Below are positions 33,115 to 43,903 of a stretch of DNA of 64,000 bases, piece by piece. The DNA comes from Hemileia vastatrix (Eukaryota; Basidiomycota; Pucciniomycetes; Pucciniales; Zaghouaniaceae). Within the stretch, counting starts at the first letter, position 1; each line of letters opens with the position of its first letter. The position numbers and the translations under genes were made by a program. The stretch spans positions 51,144,974-51,208,973 of the forward strand of contig JASXTE010000003.1 in assembly GCA_030280995.1 (NCBI GenBank). The letters run 5' to 3'. The notes beneath the pieces are model-generated. The model saw nothing but the letters and a program-made list of their open reading frames with translations. It was not told the origin of the DNA and did no database searches.

Positions 33115-33920
33115 TGTCACGCGCCACATGACACTCGAGGCAAAAGCAGCTCATTAAATCAATAATAAGAGGTTTAAATCCATACTTGAAGCGCAGAAAG
33201 CAATTCTCCATAGCAACTGAAACTTTCCTTTGTGTACTTGCTATTCAACCACGCTAGTCTAAACTCTAAATCTAAATTAGTCAATCTCTCAATAGTGTGT
33301 CATAGTCTTCTTCTCAATAAGCAATGCACCATGCAATATTCAATGTAATAGTATGCTAAAAGGTTTATGAAATGTCTGTGGATTATTAAAAGGGGTAGTG
33401 AGCATGGGCGGAATGGGTGGTGGAGGAGTAAAGGGTTGACCGATGTTAGTGAGGAGGTCCAGGTGTAACGGGTGTATTTTAATGGTCTGTGATGTGGAGA
33501 ATAGTGGATGGGTATGAGGTAAATGCGAGGAGGAGTAAAGGATATAAAAGGGGTTGGGTTTTTGGTTCGATACTCTTTAGAATTAAATTATAAAATGTAT
33601 ATATAGTTAATAGTGGTAAAGATTTAGGTTAAATCATTATTAATGTATCTTTCCTTACTTTCTCAATAATCATTTCTAAATCCTAAATCCTTGATTTTTG
33701 AGTTTCCAACCCTTTGTCAGATCTTAAGAATTTTAATATTACCTTTAAATTATATTAGAATTCTCCTCAAAAATATCTCAAAGTAGTAGTTCTTCCTTCG
33801 AGTCATCTTCGAATCACTTCCTCAAACATTTCCTCTGTGTCTCGACGAAGTTTCTAAACTCCTTTCTCCATCTCACTTCCAGGAACAACCTTGAACTTTT
33901 GCGTAGGTCGTCCGGTGACA
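33115..33920 (+). repeat. 5' LTR of element F (806 bp)
   Basis: TGTCACGCGCC...GTCCGGTGACA. TATAAAA at 33543-33549 is followed 36 nt downstream by AGAATTAAATTATA (33579-33592), the likely mRNA start that matches the primer site. Confidence 0.92.
33543..33549 (+). promoter_or_regulatory. TATA box in the F 5' LTR
   Basis: TATAAAA, with the same element in the other three group A LTRs. Its distance predicts transcription start near 33575-33580. Confidence 0.65.
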
Positions 33921-33921
33921 G

Positions 33922-33935
33922 TATAATTTAATTCT
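33922..33935 (+). promoter_or_regulatory. Self-priming site of element F
   Basis: TATAATTTAATTCT, one base after the LTR, is the perfect 14-nt reverse complement of 33579-33592. This is the Tf1-type arrangement, in which the folded 5' end of the mRNA primes reverse transcription. Confidence 0.72.
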
Positions 33936-33998
33936 CCGTAGTTATCATTCTTTTCACTACTACATCCCTTTTTCAGGTGTGTTTTCTAAATTCTTAAA

Positions 33999-35168
33999 AT
34001 GGCACCTGTTCAACGCACTCCTCCTAAGGGCGCTACTACTAGGGCTTGCGCCAGAGGCAGGCCAACAGCCACCCGGCCTGTTTCCCGCACTCACTCCCTG
34101 GAGCCACTTGACCTAATGGAAAGGCAACATTCAGTCCAATATGTAGAAGACATCCCACAAGATTTTTATGACTCTAGTGATGATGAAGAAGGAGAGGATA
34201 CAATGCACAAGGCAACATCCGCCCCTGCTAATCACCCTTCTGGTCAACCTTCAGAACCTGGACCATCTAATTCTTTGGAAGATTTCATGAGACATTTCAT
34301 GAAGACCCTTTCAAATTCAAAGTCTTCAGAGGGATCTAATTCAAAACTCCTTCTATGAAATCTCCTGATAAATTTGATGGAGAACATCCAGGCATATTGC
34401 GACCCTTCTTGCAAACCTGCTAGCTCCTGTTCTATAATGACCCCCAAACCGTCAAAAACAACCAGTTGAAGGTTGTTTACGCTTTTTCATTCCTAGCCAG
34501 AAAGGCAGCAAGATGGTTTAAACCTTATCTTCTCATGCTCTCTTTGACAGAGACCCACTTACTCATCAATAACTGGGAAAAGTTCAAAGACCAACTCTTC
34601 ACGTTGTTCGGTGACCCTAACAAAACTGACAACGCAGAAATTGAACTCAACTTCCTTTGCATGAGTGATAATGTTAAGCCTCTGAATATATCTCGAACTT
34701 CAGAGCACTTCAAACTCGAGTAGGTTGGAATGATGCTGCCCTCAAGTATCATTTCAAAAAAGGACTTCCTTCGAGGATTCTGGATCAATTAAATCTTCAC
34801 GGTCAGAAGATGACTACTTGAATGGATTTAATGGATCAAACCCTCAAACTCAATGGCATTTACCAAGGATGACTTCAACATCCTTGATACACCAACAAAT
34901 CTCAAGGCCTAAATTTTAAATCGGGACCTTCTTCACACCCATGGACAACTCAATCCAAACCCAATAAGGGAAATGACAAACCTCGACCGAAAAGCTCGAA
35001 CCCAGGCAATATCAGTAAAGTACTGGATCCTAAAGGGGAGCTTAAAGAAGCTGAGAGGAAGAGGCAAGCAGATAATGGGTTATGTATGTATTGTGGTGGT
35101 AAGCACAAGCTGGAAGATTGTGTAAAATTGAAGGAAAGAGAAGGTACTAGTTCGAAGTCAAAAAACTA
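33999..35168 (+). pseudogene. gag of element F
   Basis: Starts at the ATG at 33999 (MAPVQRTPPKG). An acidic N-terminus (DFYDSSDDEEGED) is followed by the Gag core (ARKAARWFKPYLLML, NWEKFKDQLFTLFGDP) and a zinc knuckle near 35080 (CMYCGGKHKLEDC). Frameshifts near 34345 and 34675 (one A missing compared with G) and a stop near 34820 disable it. It would have formed the particle and bound RNA. Confidence 0.85.
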
Positions 35169-35183
35169 GTAGATAGTTTAATT

Positions 35184-36233
35184 GTGTGCAAAGCAAACTA
35201 TCTTATCTCTCCCAGTGCACAGAACCTCCATGTCTTAAGGACTGGAGTTGCCTTAAACCGCTTGACATTCATTCTTTTTAAGGAGGATATCCTCTTCAGT
35301 TGTCTTATAGACTTTGGAGCTTCAATTTCTTTTGTCAGTTTATCTTTTTCCAAGAAGTTACAACTGAAATTTACAGATATTGATCAAACTCCAATTTACT
35401 TGGTCAAATCAGAGGAACCCAAATATTGGGTAAGTAAGAAAGTTTTATGGGTTTTCAAATTTCCAAACTTTCCCCCCTTCGAGTGGGAATTATCAGTCTT
35501 GGACACCCCAAGGAAGGACAATACTATTCTTGGCCATGACTTTTTAATGTATTTGAATCCTGAAATTGATTTGAAATGGGGATTGATCACCCCATGCACT
35601 AAGTATATTTCTAATTCTTCAATGCAGGTCAATAGGGAGTCAAACAACCCGCCTGACAACCTCCTGCTAGAGGACAAATCTCTGCCAGATGACTTGCAAG
35701 CATCTGATCTTTCTTTAAATAAGCAATTGGCTAGCCCTTCTAGCTTGATGACTTCACTCAAAGTAATCAAATTATGCTCTCTCAATTCTGGTCTTTCCTC
35801 GACAGATTCTCTCAAAGATGATATGGATGACCAAATCAACTCTACCAGAAATCTATCATGATTTCCTCAATGTTTTCTCAATCTGCAAGGCCAATAAGTT
35901 ACCACCTCATCGACCCTACGACCATCAAAAAGAGTTAATAGGTCCAGTACCTCCCACAGGTCCTGTCTATTCTTTGTTGAAGGACAAATCTCAAGTTCTT
36001 CAAGACTACATTGCAGAGAATGTAGCCAAAGGATTCATCAGAGCCAGTAAATCTCCAACCGGCTCCCCTGTTCTCTTTGTAAAAAAGAAGGATGGTAGTC
36101 TTAGGTTGTGTGTTGACTATAGAAAGCTCAACACAGTCACTAAGAAGAATGCATATCCTGTTCCTCCTATGTCATTACTTCTTACCCTTTTCAATGGTGC
36201 TAATTTCTTTTCTATAATTGATCTTAAAGGGGC
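35184..36233 (+). pseudogene. Protease and RT N-terminus of element F, cut by E
   Basis: The protease domain is open but its active-site loop reads CLIDFGASISF, Ser replaced by Phe. The flap-side ILGHDFLMYLNPEID is conserved. After a frameshift near 35820 the RT fingers are well preserved ([33 protein letters not shown]). The reading ends at [10 protein letters not shown], exactly where the E LTR begins at 36234. The catalytic YxDD is absent. Confidence 0.88.
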
Positions 36234-37326
36234 TGTAGACAATCCTATAGTACTAGCTATAGGCCTTGACCAAGGGAGTTGGAGAAAAACCAGAGAGAAA
36301 ATCCCCTGTCCCTTTAGAAAAATAGAGTGAGATTTACTTGCTAAAGTAAGTTGGTTCCTGTTTTGCTAAAGCCCCTTTTAAACACACTTGACTGCTTGAT
36401 GAGCCAAGAAAGTAGTCCCCAGATAGACTACCAGACCAAAGAACTGAAATGTAGAACAAAGTCCACACCAGAGACAGCAAAGATACTTGAAGTAGGCTGC
36501 GAATCAACACCAGAGACAGCAATAATACTTGCTATAGCTTGCAAGACTATAACAGAGAAAACAGTTTCCAAAGTTAGGTTAAATGAAGAACTCACTTGCA
36601 ACAAACATAGCCAATTGTGGCCAGAAAACAGTGAAAACTGAGTGAGGAACAATGAGATCACCTCCGGATGGTTGTATGATGATTAAGGTTGCCCCAAACT
36701 GTCTTATTCACTATGTACACACAGACCACTAACTAAGAGCCCATGCGCACCTACCAATCTGGCGCCTGTACCTGCCAGATTGCATAAAAAACCCTCCTGG
36801 AGCGCTCCCCAACCTCCTAAAACAGAGGAGGGCGGGCCGCGCAACGTTGGAGATGCCGCCTGAAGCGGCCTGGCCTCCCTGAAGCCAGAAAACCAATAAA
36901 AACCACTAATCTACTTAGAAAAATTAGCTACAACTACTAAAACCTTTAAAACACGGAATTTCACTATAACAACATTGAGACATGAAATATAGAGAAAAAT
37001 TAGCTCTATCAAATGGTACTAAGCACTTAACCCTAAGACTTTAGGTTAGCCCGTAAAACACGAAAAACAAAATTAAACAGCAATCTTTTATAAATGAAAA
37101 ATGAGGAAATGACCCATTAAAACTCAGAATATGAAAAATGTCTACAAGACATAAAATATAGAGAAAAACCAGGGCTATCTAATGATAGTACCCACATACC
37201 CGCAGACCCAATATCCACGGAATAAAACCAGAAAAATACCCAATTCTTTAACAGACGTCAATTAAGACATGCACAAACGGCGCCAAACCACACAACAAAG
37301 GCCCCTTCCAATGTTGGAAGACCACA
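36234..37326 (-). repeat. 3' LTR of element E (1093 bp)
   Basis: Plus strand TGTAGACAATCC...GGAAGACCACA. It contains the ~20-bp GC-rich palindrome region in decayed form (gcgcaacgttggag) that the 5' LTR lacks, and the 14-codon repeat frame. Confidence 0.92.
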
Positions 37327-37339
37327 TCCTCCCCCCCAT
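37327..37339 (-). promoter_or_regulatory. Polypurine tract of element E
   Basis: The minus strand reads ATGGGGGGGAGGA directly before TGTGGTC. Confidence 0.8.
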
Positions 37340-37374
37340 TGAGAATTTCCGCATTCTTTCTTCATCCAACCACC

Positions 37375-38015
37375 ATGTTTAACCTCCTTCCCAAATCTGC
37401 CTCTGAAATGGGCCCCTGCCAATACTGCATCAACAATAATTTAATCTGCGCCATAACACCACCTGTTCATCCATACAGAACGTCCTGCAATTTCTGCCAC
37501 TCCAGAAAGAAGACCTGCCACAGACCTGGTCCACTTTCTTCCACAACAGATTCACCTCCGCCTCAACCTGGTCCTTCTTCTGCCAGCACCAAAAGATCTA
37601 GGCTATCCATCCTGATACCCAGATTAATCAAAAAGCTCCACCCTTCCAAGAAGAGTGCCAAAACCCATAAAACAACTAGTTCCCCCATCCCTGGTCCATC
37701 TGATGGTAAAGAAAATTCATTCCTTCCTTCAACTTTAAAACTGATAGCTTCTCAGTTCCTTCCTCTTCTGATAGTGATGATAACAATGTAGGATCCATTG
37801 CACCACCAACACCAACACATTTGCCCACTATCAAGGCCAAGTTCCAACAACACACATCTCAACAGAAACAACTTCTGCTTCAATATTTCCAATCCACTCC
37901 TGCTAGAGATCAACAGGACATTGAGAACAGAAGACACCTCATTCACAAGTTCAAGGCTAATTCTGAACACTTCATTTCATCTCTTGATTCCCTCTGTAAT
38001 TCCACTAGTACTTGA
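37375..38015 (+). pseudogene. Antisense ORF-A of element E (cysteine cluster intact, one frameshift)
   Basis: Plus strand, opposite to gag-pol, ATG at 37375 in the context CACCATG, 49 bp from the LTR. The cluster is complete: CQYCINNNLIC, 12 residues, CNFCHSRKKTC (C-x2-C-x6-C twice). A Pro/Ser-rich middle (PPPQPGPSS) and a basic stretch (RLIKKLHPSKKS) follow. A single-base deletion near 37737 shifts the frame; after it the conserved acidic segment (DSDDNNVGS) and tail (FQQHTSQQKQLLLQYFQS, SLDSLCNSTST) end at 38015. This is the best copy of the ORF-A cluster in the window. It resembles fungal binuclear zinc clusters in spacing, but the linker is long and the function unknown. Confidence 0.78.
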
Positions 38016-38077
38016 GTTTGATTCAGAAAAGAAAAATTGACCACACCCTCTATAGGATGTAACCACAAACAACCCTC

Positions 38078-38570
38078 AGTTTTAATTCTTGGGGGACCAT
38101 CCTCATTTTATAGTCTTGGGGGACTCAAAAAACCCTCAGTTTAAAGTCTTGGGGGACTCAAAAACCTATATCATAAACCCAGAACCAGAGATCAACCACA
38201 TTAAGACACAGAGAAAAAACTAACATTCTAGGGTAATTGTGAATAGAGCAGCCAGCCCATCAATTACCCCCAAACTTGCCTTTGCTAAATTTGGAGGCTC
38301 CCCCTGTGGATACCCTCCACCAATCTTTCAAACCAACTCCAACAACAAAAACTTTTCCCTCAGTTTATAGTCTTGGGGGACTTACAACCCTCAGTTTAAA
38401 GTCATGGGGGACTAACACAGTGTTCAGTTTAAAGTCTTGACGGACTACTTCTTGACAAAATCTTGAAACCAGCCAGTTTAAAGTCTTGGAGGACTTACAG
38501 AAACCAGATTTCAGTTTAAAGTCTTGATAGACTGATAAATTTTCCAGTTTAGAGTCATAGAGGACTGTCA
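38078..38570 (-). ncRNA. HP1 array with HP2 and HP6 of element E (LTR-proximal)
   Basis: On the plus strand, copies of CAGTTTAAAGTC with loops such as TTGGGG, TTGACG and TTGGAG and arm GACT occur near 38085, 38105, 38135, 38360, 38395, 38425, 38475 and 38515. HP2 is 38230-38270 (AGGGTAATTG/CAATTACCCC) and HP6 38292-38319 with stem TGGAGG/CCTCCA. Confidence 0.65.
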
Positions 38571-38689
38571 GAATCTTGCATGAATCTGACCCAGCCAATT
38601 TCATGCAATACACACACAGCTAGACCCACGGAGCGTCCGCCTTCACTTCATCTTCTACTCATCACTGACAAAATCTTCTCTTATCCTTT

Positions 38690-39991
38690 TCCTCACTATC
38701 TTCAGCTCCTTACAGAAGATCCAGAAGCTCAGCTTCCTGCACTCTTCCCAAAAGACCAGCCTTAGCTTCTCAAGAAACTGCTTTTATCACTGCTAAATTA
38801 GCTCCAAAAGCTTCAAAATCAACCTCTAGGCTTCTAGACCGCGTCCAGACGGCCCGGCCGACGTCGGGCAGCCCGCCCGCCTCACCAAACAGTGTAAATC
38901 AGGGCCAAAACCTCCAAAAACGGCCAGAAAATAGCCAAATTCATCCAGACAACAATAACAACTCCACCCAACTACCTCCTACTGCTCCCAGAGCAATGCA
39001 ATCCACCCTTCCAAAATCCAAAAACAACAAAATTTCCCAGATTTCTAAGACAACTACCAGAGAACCCCAAGAAGAAACCAGAACTCCACACACTGCTCCA
39101 CAACAACAACTTCCTCCCCAACTAAGACAAAGAAACTACACCTCTCTTCTGTCAGCCAACTACTCTTCTGACAGTTCCATCTCTTCAAATTCTCCATCCA
39201 GAAGAGAGCAGTCTGCTTCCAAATCCCCCTCTCCTGCTCCATCCTTTAACCACCCTGGTACTCCATCACCAGCACCTCCTCCAGCTGAATCCAAAAGAAA
39301 TAACAACCACAACAACAACAACAATCTCACTGCTCCAACTAGGCCCCAGGAACATCAGCATCCCAGTTCACCTTCTCAGGATCCTTCAGAGGAAGACCAT
39401 GAGAATCCATATCTTTCCCTAGTTGATCCACCCACTATGACCATAACAAAATTGTCAGAGATCCAAATCCCAGCTGCTTACAGATTTGATGAGCTTCCAA
39501 TCTGTAAGTACCAAATTAATTATTCCATTTCTTCAACAAAAAATAATTACTGATCCAACTCTTCTTGTCTAGTTGGCACCCCTCCTCCTGAATTTATTAT
39601 TGGAGTTGGCCAAACTCTTGAAACTTCTTTGACCCTGGATTATGGAGACATGAAGAAACACCTAAGCACCATGTGTTCCAATATGCTAAAAGCCTTTTCC
39701 CTCCATGGACCCTTGAATGACTTTGAAAAATCCCTGAGAAAGCGCCTACTGGATGACCACTGGAAAATGTCTAGGATCATTAAACACACCCTCCAGCACT
39801 CCATTCCTGCCTCTTCTTCTTCCTCCTCTGAACTTCCCTCTAATCCAATCCCTATAATCTCTCCAGCAGGATGCACTTCAAAGAACACAGTGCTTCCCAC
39901 AATCCCAACAAAAAACAAAAACGTCATCACAATCCGGACCAGCCTCCAGAAGCTTCATCATCCAGACAAAGAGCTCCTGCACAAAGATTAG
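38690..39991 (+). pseudogene. Antisense ORF-B of element E lacking its cysteine cluster
   Basis: Plus strand. Compared with D and H the N-terminal ~330 bp with the cysteine cluster is deleted, the junction lying at a shared atcttcag near 38705. The remaining exon 1 is open: Ser-rich RRSRSSASCTLPKRPAL, then TAKLAPKASKS, a GC-rich insert, NYTSLLSANYSSDS and DHENPYLSLVDPP, to 39503. The intron 39504-39572 (69 nt) is followed by exon 2 with TLDYGDMKKHLS, NDFEKSLRKRL and DDHWKMSRIIKH. Splicing keeps the frame (ELPI joined to FGTPPPEF). No good start codon remains. Confidence 0.72.
39504..39572 (+). other. Spliceosomal intron of ORF-B in E (69 nt)
   Basis: GTAAGTACC...TTACTGATCC...TCTAG, same length and place as in D and H. 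The frame is kept on splicing and is closed by a stop if it is retained. Confidence 0.82.
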
Positions 39992-40153
39992 AAACATAAT
40001 AATAATATAAAACAATTAATAAAAATAATTTCAGAATATTTTTTTTTTTTTTTTGTATTGTATCTACTAATATACTAAAATTAAAAATTAATAACTAAAA
40101 TGAAATGAAATAAAATAAATGAAATAAAATAAAATATAAAAAATAATACAAAT

Positions 40154-40223
40154 GGTATCCCCCAGCCAATTGATGAGCTGATCCCCTGATACCTTACCCA
40201 CATCCAAGTGCACCTTGATGTGG
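40154..40223 (-). ncRNA. HP4 and HP5 of element E (distal pair)
   Basis: HP4 40154-40193, stem GGTATC/GATACC, 40 nt. HP5 40198-40223, stem CCACATC/GATGTGG. Confidence 0.65.
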
Positions 40224-40320
40224 ATACACAATTAATTCTTTTAAATGGTTAGCAGAAAACAAAATTCAAAAAATTTAGAAATTCAGAAGATAATAAAAAT
40301 AATGAAACACAGAAACACAC

Positions 40321-41422
40321 TATGGTAAGGTAAACTCTTACAGTTGCCTTGCTGTAAGCAGAATCCGGAGGAGATATGTGGATTTAGCTGAAAACCCCGT
40401 CCTTCCAACAAAAATAACAAAATGGGAATTCTAAATCACTAAGCTAACCAGTCTACTTGGATCTGATTGATAAAAATATAATGAAACTCTAACATGTTTA
40501 ACGCTTATTGAGATTTAAATAAAAGTAGCTGTTGAGAAAGAAATACTGATTACAACAATTAAGGTGTACCAGTGAAAGATCTGAAAAGATTGACTTTTAT
40601 GTTTTTATATTAATTTGAATTTTTTATGAGACAGAAATAATCAAGTCCCAGTGATGAAGACCTTTCTAAAGATACCCTATATGAAGTGTGATTTAAATTG
40701 TTGAATTGTATTTCTAAAATGTTATGTAAAAATAATAAATGTTATAAGGGTATTATAACTTATTTAATTTGTTGAGTAATAAAAAATGAGACCGTGGTGG
40801 TTAAAGATTAATCTGTATGATGTATCCCCCCTCTCAATTTCGAGTTTGAGAAGCGCTTAAGTATTCCTAGTCACGTGCCTAAGGTTTCCCCTCCAGAGCT
40901 CTTCCAGAGTCAATCCAGAGCCCGTACGGAGTCCGTACGGAGTCCTTCCGGACTTCCGGACTCAATTAGAACCTTAAATCTATAATAAAAAATCTAGAAA
41001 AATTACACATAATAGAACTACTTCCTATTTACATACCAAACTAATGTTCGTAGTCTGCGCAGCTCTAATTACCCCGTGAAAATTCATCAAAGTTAAGTAA
41101 TTTCTGAAAACGTAAATATTTCTATAAAACTTTAAAGTTCATTTAAAAATATAAGAAAAATAGTAAAAATTCTGGGAAAATTTCCCAAGGTTCTTGAGTG
41201 ACTCGACTTGATACTTATAAATTTTTCAGACCATAAAAATAAGTTTTCTCCGTAAAATAAATTGTTTTTGTGTAGGCATTCGCTCGTGACCAATTTCTTC
41301 ATATTTAAAACTCAAATAAATTAAATAAAACCCTTTTATATAAAAATAATAACACCAATCTTGCATGCTGTAATAACTCCATTTACGTACTTAGGTGCCA
41401 TACTAATCTTTAGGCTACCACA
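40321..41422 (-). repeat. 3' LTR of element C (1102 bp)
   Basis: Plus strand TATGGTAAGG...GGCTACCACA, with terminal inverted TGTGGTA/TACCATA on the minus strand. Near 40921-40970 it has short repeats of acggagtcc. Confidence 0.95.
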
Positions 41423-41435
41423 TCCTCCCTCCAAT
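41423..41435 (-). promoter_or_regulatory. Polypurine tract of element C
   Basis: The minus strand reads TTGGAGGGAGGA next to TGTGGTAG. Confidence 0.8.
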
Positions 41436-42089
41436 TGAGAATGTCCCCATTCTTATAACTTTGCATAAGTGGTTGAGCAATTCCAAAAGAATTATCTTTT
41501 CTAATAAAATAATTTGATAAATTTTTTTTAGCTGGTCTTCTTTTAATTCGTTATAATAAAAACGTTGTTTCTTCTTCTCTGGCTTGATATAACATAAAAT
41601 AAAATAATATAAATCTTGTGATGATTCTACTACTGAGAGCAAGGTTTGAATCCCTTCAGACTGCCATATACCAGTCTTCCTTCTTGTCACAGCATTGAGA
41701 GAGTGGATCTTCCTATGAGCCGAATACTCATGATTCCAACCTCATAGGGCCCCCCACTGAGCCGAATTCTATGATTCCAATCTCGCCATAAGGTCCTCCA
41801 AGCTTCACACCAAAAAATGGCCTAACAATGAGGCACTAAAAAAAATCATTCCCTACAATCCAACTACCATCCTAACTTCTGATTCCTTCATCACAATTTT
41901 CAAACTTTGCTATACAGCAAACCCATAAAATACTTTTGCCAGGCTTCCAATAATAATTTTAACTTTAGAACATGTTAAAGCGCCACAAATTTCACCTAAT
42001 TAACCATTATGCTTTCATTAGCATCATCACCATCTAAAATTTTAACCTCCTAAAGCTTATCAGCACCCAATTCCAGAAATAATTGAATA

Positions 42090-42870
42090 ACCAGTTTAGA
42101 GTCTTAGTGGACAATGATAAATTAAAAGATTGAATTGAGTTATCCAAACAAGATTGACATTCCAGTTTAAAGTCCTGGTGGACCAAACATATAATTGATT
42201 GCCAGTTTTTGGTCTTGGTGGACCAAAGATCGTTTAGGTGCATAAATGACTTGATAAATTCCTAAGTAAGGCCTAGGCTTGACCAAAGATTGAATAAATT
42301 TGATAATCCAGTTTAATGTCATAGTGGACCAAACATTTGATTGACAAGTAATCCAGTATAAGGCCATAGTGGACCAATGAATGTTGAATTATCCTGCAGA
42401 TATTAATTTTCCAGTTTAAAGTCATAGTGGACTAAACAATGAATGAACTACCAGTTTAAAGTCATGGTGGACCAAACATTTGATAGATAAGAAATCCAGT
42501 TTAGGGTCATGGTGGACCCAACAGCTTGATAACAGTCCAGTTTAAGGTCTTGGTGGACCTAACATTTGATTTATATAAATAAAATCCGTCTCTGAAAATA
42601 TCCATAAAGTCTTAAACACCCTTGAAATTCAGTTTAAAGTCTTGAAGGACAAACAGCTCCAATATAAAATTTTTAATGAAAGTCTTGAAAATTAGCCAGT
42701 TTAAAGTCTTGGAGGACTAATAGCTCCAAAATTTGTATTAAAAAAAACCTTAAGGAAAGTCTTGAACAGTAGCCAGTTTAAAGTCTTAGAGGACTAACAG
42801 ATCCAAAATACGTATAATAAACCTTAAAGAACGTTTTGAACAGTAGCCAGTTTAAAGTCTTGGAGGACTA
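42090..42870 (-). ncRNA. HP1 array of element C (about 14 copies)
   Basis: On the plus strand CCAGTTTAA is followed by a 4-base arm, 6-base loop and 4-base arm. Arms AGTC/GACT occur near 42421, 42711, 42785 and 42857; arms GGTC/GACC near 42210, 42507 and 42545; arms AGTC/GACC near 42171 and 42461 would pair with a G-U on the sense RNA. Spacing is about 35-75 nt. Confidence 0.7.
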
Positions 42871-42879
42871 ACAGATATC

Positions 42880-43231
42880 TTGAAGTAAAATCCCATAGGT
42901 ATTGAGTTTCCCTAGACTCTGTTTCCTGTCTAAACTAAATAAATTAAACTAAAAAGAATGAAGACTGAAAAATAAAACTGAGAAATATAATAATTTTGAT
43001 TTAATTGATTAATTTTTTTTTATTTTATTTTATTTTTTTATTTTTATTTTATTTTTATTTATTTTTTATTTTAATTTTTTTTTTTTTTTTTTAAATTTAA
43101 AATAAAAGATTTTAGAAAAGATAGTTTTGAAATAAAAGTTAAAATTTAATTTTTAAAGAAAGATAAACGAGTGTGAAAAGAAAGATAAAAAAAGTAATAA
43201 AAAAGAATTATCAAAATTAAAATTTTTAAAA
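42880..43231. other. AT-rich spacer in the 3' region of C
   Basis: Long T-rich and A-rich runs (about 42960-43230) without ORF or hairpin motif. In D, E and H ORF-B occupies the equivalent side of HP4. Confidence 0.5.
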
Positions 43232-43741
43232 GATGCCCCCCGGCCATTTGATGAGCCGTACCCTTGACATCATACCCACATCCAAGTGCAACTTGATGTG
43301 GTTACACAATTTTGAGAAATTGAAAATAAAATAAATGAAAGTTTTTAGAAGATAATTTTTATAATGATGATCACTGGGTGGGCTCCCTCCAATTTATAAA
43401 AATGATTAGAGACCACCAGTGAGCATCACCTTTACAATACTTCATAATATATATTAAAGAAAAGAAATCACAATCTAACATAAAAAAATCAAAAACAAAA
43501 TAAAACAAAAAGAATCTTGAATCCGACGTTGAGAGCGGTGTCTCTTGATTCGTTCCAGTTTATAGTCTTAGTGGACTTCCTATAATTTAAAAGACAAAGC
43601 CAGGATTCAACTAGAAACAGGGAAAATTTTGGAAACGAACATTATGGGGTAATTGTGTATAGAGCAGCCAGCCCATCAATTACCCCCACACTTGCCAATA
43701 TTAAATTAAGAAGGTTCCCCTGTGAACACTTCTTCCTATAA
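43232..43741 (-). ncRNA. HP4, HP5, HP3, HP2 and HP6 hairpins of element C
   Basis: HP4 43232-43271 has stem GATGCC/GACATC, fully paired on the sense strand with one G-U. HP5 43276-43302, a CACATC/GATGTG arm pair. HP3 43369-43424, GATCACTGG with CCAGTGAGC. HP2 43646-43686, GGGGTAATTG/CAATTACCCC. HP6 about 43709-43734, AAGAAG/CTTCTT. The order matches D and E. Confidence 0.65.
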
Positions 43742-43903
43742 ATTTTTAAAATTTTCCAACACTATCTTCACCCATATTTTAAGAATTTAAAATTTTCGAA
43801 AATTTCAAAGAAGGTCATCTTGAATTTCGTTAAGTTTCATCATAGTTTCGTCGACCATATACAGTGTAACGATAGTAAAGTATTTTTGATAAAAAAAAAT
43901 GAT

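Noticed and set aside
41415..41690. Minus-strand frame of 91 codons at the LTR edge of C
   Set aside because: It spans the PPT/LTR boundary, has no conserved counterpart in D or E and no features.
42090..42870. HP1 as a DNA operator for the Zn2Cys6-like proteins
   Set aside because: Palindromic half-sites with fixed spacing fit the idea, but the half-site sequence varies (AGTC, GGTC, CCTC) while complementarity is kept, which fits folding better than sequence recognition. Kept only as speculation.
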